Shown piece by piece: positions 6,118 to 8,048 of a stretch of 8,048 nucleotides of DNA (within the stretch, counting starts at the first letter, position 1; each line of letters begins with the position of its first letter). The notes under the pieces were generated by a model. The model was not told where the DNA came from. It ran no database searches and saw only the letters and a list, made by a program, of their open reading frames with translations. The stretch spans positions 1 to 8,048 of the forward strand of contig JAISVO010000009.1 of NCBI GenBank assembly GCA_031271525.1, given 5' to 3'. Origin of the DNA: Oscillospiraceae bacterium. GTDB lineage: Bacteria; Bacillota; Clostridia; Oscillospirales; UBA929. A program made the translations under genes and the position numbers.

Positions 6118-6140
6118 GGGGACCGTTCTCAGACGGCCCC
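6118..6140 (-). terminator. Hairpin between the hydrogenase gene and tyrS
   Basis: Arms 6118-6126 (GGGG-A-CCGT) and 6133-6140 (ACGGCCCC) pair over 8 bp with one bulged A (6122) and a 6-nt loop. On the - strand the stem is followed by CTTTGG, a very short T-run, so termination after the hydrogenase gene is probably partial. This fits tyrS having no visible promoter of its own. Confidence 0.55.
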
Positions 6141-6176
6141 CAGTTGTTCTTTGTTAATTGTTAACTGTTAACTGTT
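6139..6176. repeat. Copy B of the dispersed AACA/GTTAAC-rich repeat at the hydrogenase 3' end
   Basis: Positions 6139-6160 match 1404-1425 at 19 of 22 bases. CTGTTAACTGTT (6165-6176) is the reverse complement of 1365-1376. The element encodes the hydrogenase C-terminal residues L-T-V-N-N and its stop (6154-6156), and joins directly to the hairpin at 6118-6140. In copy A the stop codon used is at a different offset in the repeat, so the repeat carries TAA triplets usable in more than one frame. Confidence 0.6.
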
Positions 6177-7920
6177 CCACGTCTGGGTATTTCGGGACCT
6201 CGCGGTAGCGGGTGTGGAGCACCTCGTGGGCTTTGTGGCTGCCCGGCTCGCCGAGGTAATCCTCATAAAGGGTTTTGATCATCGGGCTGTCATGGCTCTT
6301 GCGGATTTTGCTGCCCATATCCATCTGATAGATCGTCTTGGCGCGGGTCTCGCGCACGTCGGTGAAGTTTTTCAGCGACATCGGCTGCACCGGCTGACCG
6401 CCGCCGTTGACGCAGCCGCCCGGACAGCCCATGATCTCGATGAAGTGGTATTCCTTCTCGCCGCTCAAAACCATCTCAATCAGCTTTTTGGCGTTCGCCG
6501 TGCCGGACGCGACCGCGACGTTGACCTTCATCCCGGCGACGTCGTAGCTCGCCTCTTTCAGCCCCGCGACCCCGCGTACGCCGCCGAACTCCACGTTGGG
6601 GAGGGTCTCGCCGGTCAGGGTTTCCACCGCCGTGCGGAGGGCCGCCTCCATCACGCCGCCGGTGGCGCCGAAGATGACGCCCGCGCCGGTGGACGCGCCG
6701 AAGGCCGGATCAGCCTCTTCATCGGGCAGGCTCTTGAAGATCAGCCCGGCGCGGTCAATCATCCGGGCAAGCTCCCGGGTGGTCAGCGCTACGTCTACGT
6801 CGGGCAGTCCCTTGACGGCGCTGTCGTTGTGCAGGGCTTCGTACTTCTTCGCGGTGCAGGGCATGACGGTGACGACGAAGATATTCTTCGGGTCGATCCC
6901 CTCTTTTTCGGCGTAGTAGGTTTTCATCATCGCGCCGAACATCTGCTGGGGGGATTTGCAGCTCGAAAGGTTCGGGATCAGCTGGGGATAGTACCGTTCC
7001 AGATAGTTGACCCAGCCCGGGGAGCAGGAGGTCATCATCGGCAGCGTGCCGCCGTTCTTCACCCGCTGTACGAATTCGTTGGCCTCCTCCATGATTGTCA
7101 GGTCGGCGGTGACGTCCACGTCGAAGACGCCGTTGAACCCGAGTCGGCGGAGCGCCGCGAACATCTTCCCTTCGACATTGGTGCCGACCGGTTCGCCGAA
7201 GCATTCGCCCAAGGTCACCCGGACGGAAGGCGCGGTTCCCACGACAACAAGTTTGTCCGGATTCGCGATGGCGTCCCAGACCTCTTGGGTCTGGTCGCGT
7301 TCGGTCAGCGCGCCGGTGGGACATGCCGCGATGCACTGCCCGCAGGAGACGCAGGGGGATTCCTTCAAGTCGCGGTCGAAAGCGCAGGAAATGTGGGTGG
7401 CAAAGCCCCGGTCGTTCGGGCCGATGCAGGCGACCGCTTGGTTTTCTTTGCAGACCGCGACACACCGGCGGCAGAGGATACATTTGCTGTTGTCCCTTAC
7501 CAAGTGCGGCATCGACGCCTCCGGCGCGGGCGGCAGGTCGTCCGGACGGTAGCGGATTTCCCCGACACCGAGGGACTTGCTGAGGGCCTGAAGCTCGCAA
7601 TTTTGGCTGCGGAGGCAGGTCAGGCAGTCCGTCCGGTGGTTGGATAGGATCAATTCAAGCGTGGTCCTGCGGGCCTTCGCGATCGTCTCGGTGTTGGTAA
7701 AGACCTCCATCCCCTCCGCGACGGGGTAAACGCAGCTCGCGACGTTGAACCGCGCGTTTTTGACCTCGACCACGCACATCCGGCAAGCGCCGATAGCGTT
7801 GATTTTGTTCATATAGCAGAGGGTTGGAATCTCGATGCCGATTTGGCGGGCGGCCTCCAGAATAGTCGCGCCCTCTTGGGCTTCGACCGGGATTCCGTTG
7901 ATTTTCAGGTTGATCATCAT
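6154..7920 (-). CDS. hndD: [FeFe]-hydrogenase catalytic subunit, NAD(P)-linked group A3 type
   Basis: This 588-residue cytoplasmic enzyme interconverts 2H+ and H2 at an H-cluster and belongs to the HndD/HydA type that works with NuoE- and NuoF-like partners. The cofactor modules appear in order. The N-terminal [2Fe-2S] ferredoxin domain has C35, C46, C49 and C63. The His-Cys cluster has H95, C99, C102 and C108. Two [4Fe-4S] clusters follow: C147/C150/C153/C157 and C190/C193/C196/C200. The H-domain has L1 T-S-C-S-P-G-W (297-303), L2 M-P-C-T-A-K-K (C355) and L3 E-I-M-G-C-P-G-G-C (C499, C503). L1 carries Ser at 300, where the best-studied enzyme has a second Cys. The small-subunit-like tail (L-H-T-R-Y, 568-572) is fused, as usual, but 16 further residues follow, the last ones encoded by a repeat. 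The ATG at 7920 has a G-rich site just upstream. The NuoF-like gene ends 11 nt before, indicating one operon. An electron-bifurcating role is plausible but needs the whole complex. Confidence 0.96.
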   Translation of the reverse strand: MMINLKINGIPVEAQEGATILEAARQIGIEIPTLCYMNKINAIGACRMCVVEVKNARFNVASCVYPVAEGMEVFTNTETIAKARRTTLELILSNHRTDCLTCLRSQNCELQALSKSLGVGEIRYRPDDLPPAPEASMPHLVRDNSKCILCRRCVAVCKENQAVACIGPNDRGFATHISCAFDRDLKESPCVSCGQCIAACPTGALTERDQTQEVWDAIANPDKLVVVGTAPSVRVTLGECFGEPVGTNVEGKMFAALRRLGFNGVFDVDVTADLTIMEEANEFVQRVKNGGTLPMMTSCSPGWVNYLERYYPQLIPNLSSCKSPQQMFGAMMKTYYAEKEGIDPKNIFVVTVMPCTAKKYEALHNDSAVKGLPDVDVALTTRELARMIDRAGLIFKSLPDEEADPAFGASTGAGVIFGATGGVMEAALRTAVETLTGETLPNVEFGGVRGVAGLKEASYDVAGMKVNVAVASGTANAKKLIEMVLSGEKEYHFIEIMGCPGGCVNGGGQPVQPMSLKNFTDVRETRAKTIYQMDMGSKIRKSHDSPMIKTLYEDYLGEPGSHKAHEVLHTRYREVPKYPDVEQLTVNN

Positions 7921-7931
7921 TCCCCGCCCCC

Positions 7932-8048
7932 TTATTCCTTAATGATGGCGGCGAACCGGCATTTCTCCATGCAAGCGCCGCATTTGATACATTTGCTCTG
8001 GTCGATGACGTGCTTTTCCTTCACCTTGCCGGTGATCGCCCCGGTGGG
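7932..8048 (-). CDS. hndC: NuoF-like NADH-binding hydrogenase subunit (HndC/HydB), C-terminal end only
   Basis: Only the last 38 codons are inside the window; the gene begins beyond the right edge. The peptide starts P-T-G-A-I-T-G-K and contains C-I-K-C-G-A-C-M-E-K-C, a [4Fe-4S] ferredoxin motif (CxxCxxCxxxC), before ending A-A-I-I-K-E. The leading P-T-G-A-I-T-G would directly follow the last cysteine of a preceding cluster. This arrangement, with a two-cluster ferredoxin domain at the very C terminus and D-Q-S-K-C-I-K-C before the final cluster, is typical of NuoF-like flavoprotein subunits of multimeric [FeFe]-hydrogenases, which bind FMN and NAD(P)H and pass electrons to the catalytic subunit. 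The stop (7932-7934) is 11 nt before the hydrogenase ATG. A different ferredoxin-tailed protein cannot be excluded from 38 residues, but the neighbour makes this the best call. Confidence 0.85.
   Translation of the reverse strand, partial: PTGAITGKVKEKHVIDQSKCIKCGACMEKCRFAAIIKE

Noticed and set aside
6165..6176. CRISPR-like or tandem repeat array in the GTTAACTGTT sequence
   Set aside because: Only about two short units, no spacers and no regular period; better explained as part of a dispersed terminator-linked repeat.
6214..7647. Long + strand open frame antisense to the hydrogenase gene
   Set aside because: It is a shadow of a GC-rich gene read in reverse: no recognisable domain and low-complexity Arg/Gly/Ala/Val composition, while the opposite strand encodes every hydrogenase motif.

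Overview
The window looks like a chromosomal piece from a GC-rich anaerobic Firmicute, probably a clostridium of the Oscillospirales type. This is an inference from several signs: a group A3-type [FeFe]-hydrogenase next to a NuoF-like subunit, AGGAGG-type ribosome binding sites, TTG starts, consensus sigma-A promoters in a GC-rich background, a type-2 TyrRS, and the remnant of a LytTR/AgrA-style response regulator. I see no complete mobile element, CRISPR array, tRNA or rRNA. Most of the window is metabolic and housekeeping sequence; the unusual content lies in the gaps and at gene ends.

Layout. (a) 1-1351, + strand: the 3' end of a Cof-type HAD phosphatase, then 17 nt later a xylose-isomerase-like TIM-barrel sugar isomerase/epimerase. 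This is the tail of a carbohydrate operon that begins outside the window. (b) 1371-1414: a strong bidirectional terminator hairpin between that operon and a convergent LacI-family regulator (1412-2440, -). The regulator's stop codon lies inside the stem. (c) 2441-2630: a divergent intergenic region with a near-perfect promoter for the lacI-type gene, an extended -10 promoter for the rightward gene, and a GC-rich perfect inverted repeat between them. (d) 2631-4674, +: a YfcE/MJ0936-type metallophosphoesterase, then pyruvate kinase with its own promoter; both start with TTG. (e) 4642-4911, -: a decayed response-regulator gene with at least two frameshifts and an internal deletion. It lies just downstream of tyrS, and its far end is antisense to the last codons of pyruvate kinase. 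(f) 4922-6094, -: tyrosyl-tRNA synthetase. (g) 6154-8048, -: the catalytic [FeFe]-hydrogenase subunit, preceded by the C-terminal end of its NuoF-like flavoprotein partner.

How the genes fit together. The NuoF-like subunit and the hydrogenase are the core of an NAD(P)-linked, possibly electron-bifurcating, hydrogenase that removes fermentative reductant as H2. Pyruvate kinase supplies ATP and pyruvate, whose oxidation would feed reduced ferredoxin to such a complex. The HAD phosphatase, isomerase and LacI-type regulator look like a sugar-use locus, but the substrate cannot be read from the sequence. A dispersed repeat (a 22-nt core matching at 19 positions) sits at the 3' ends of both the lacI-type gene and the hydrogenase gene, where it supplies stop codons and leads into terminator hairpins. 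I found no clear new multi-gene system.
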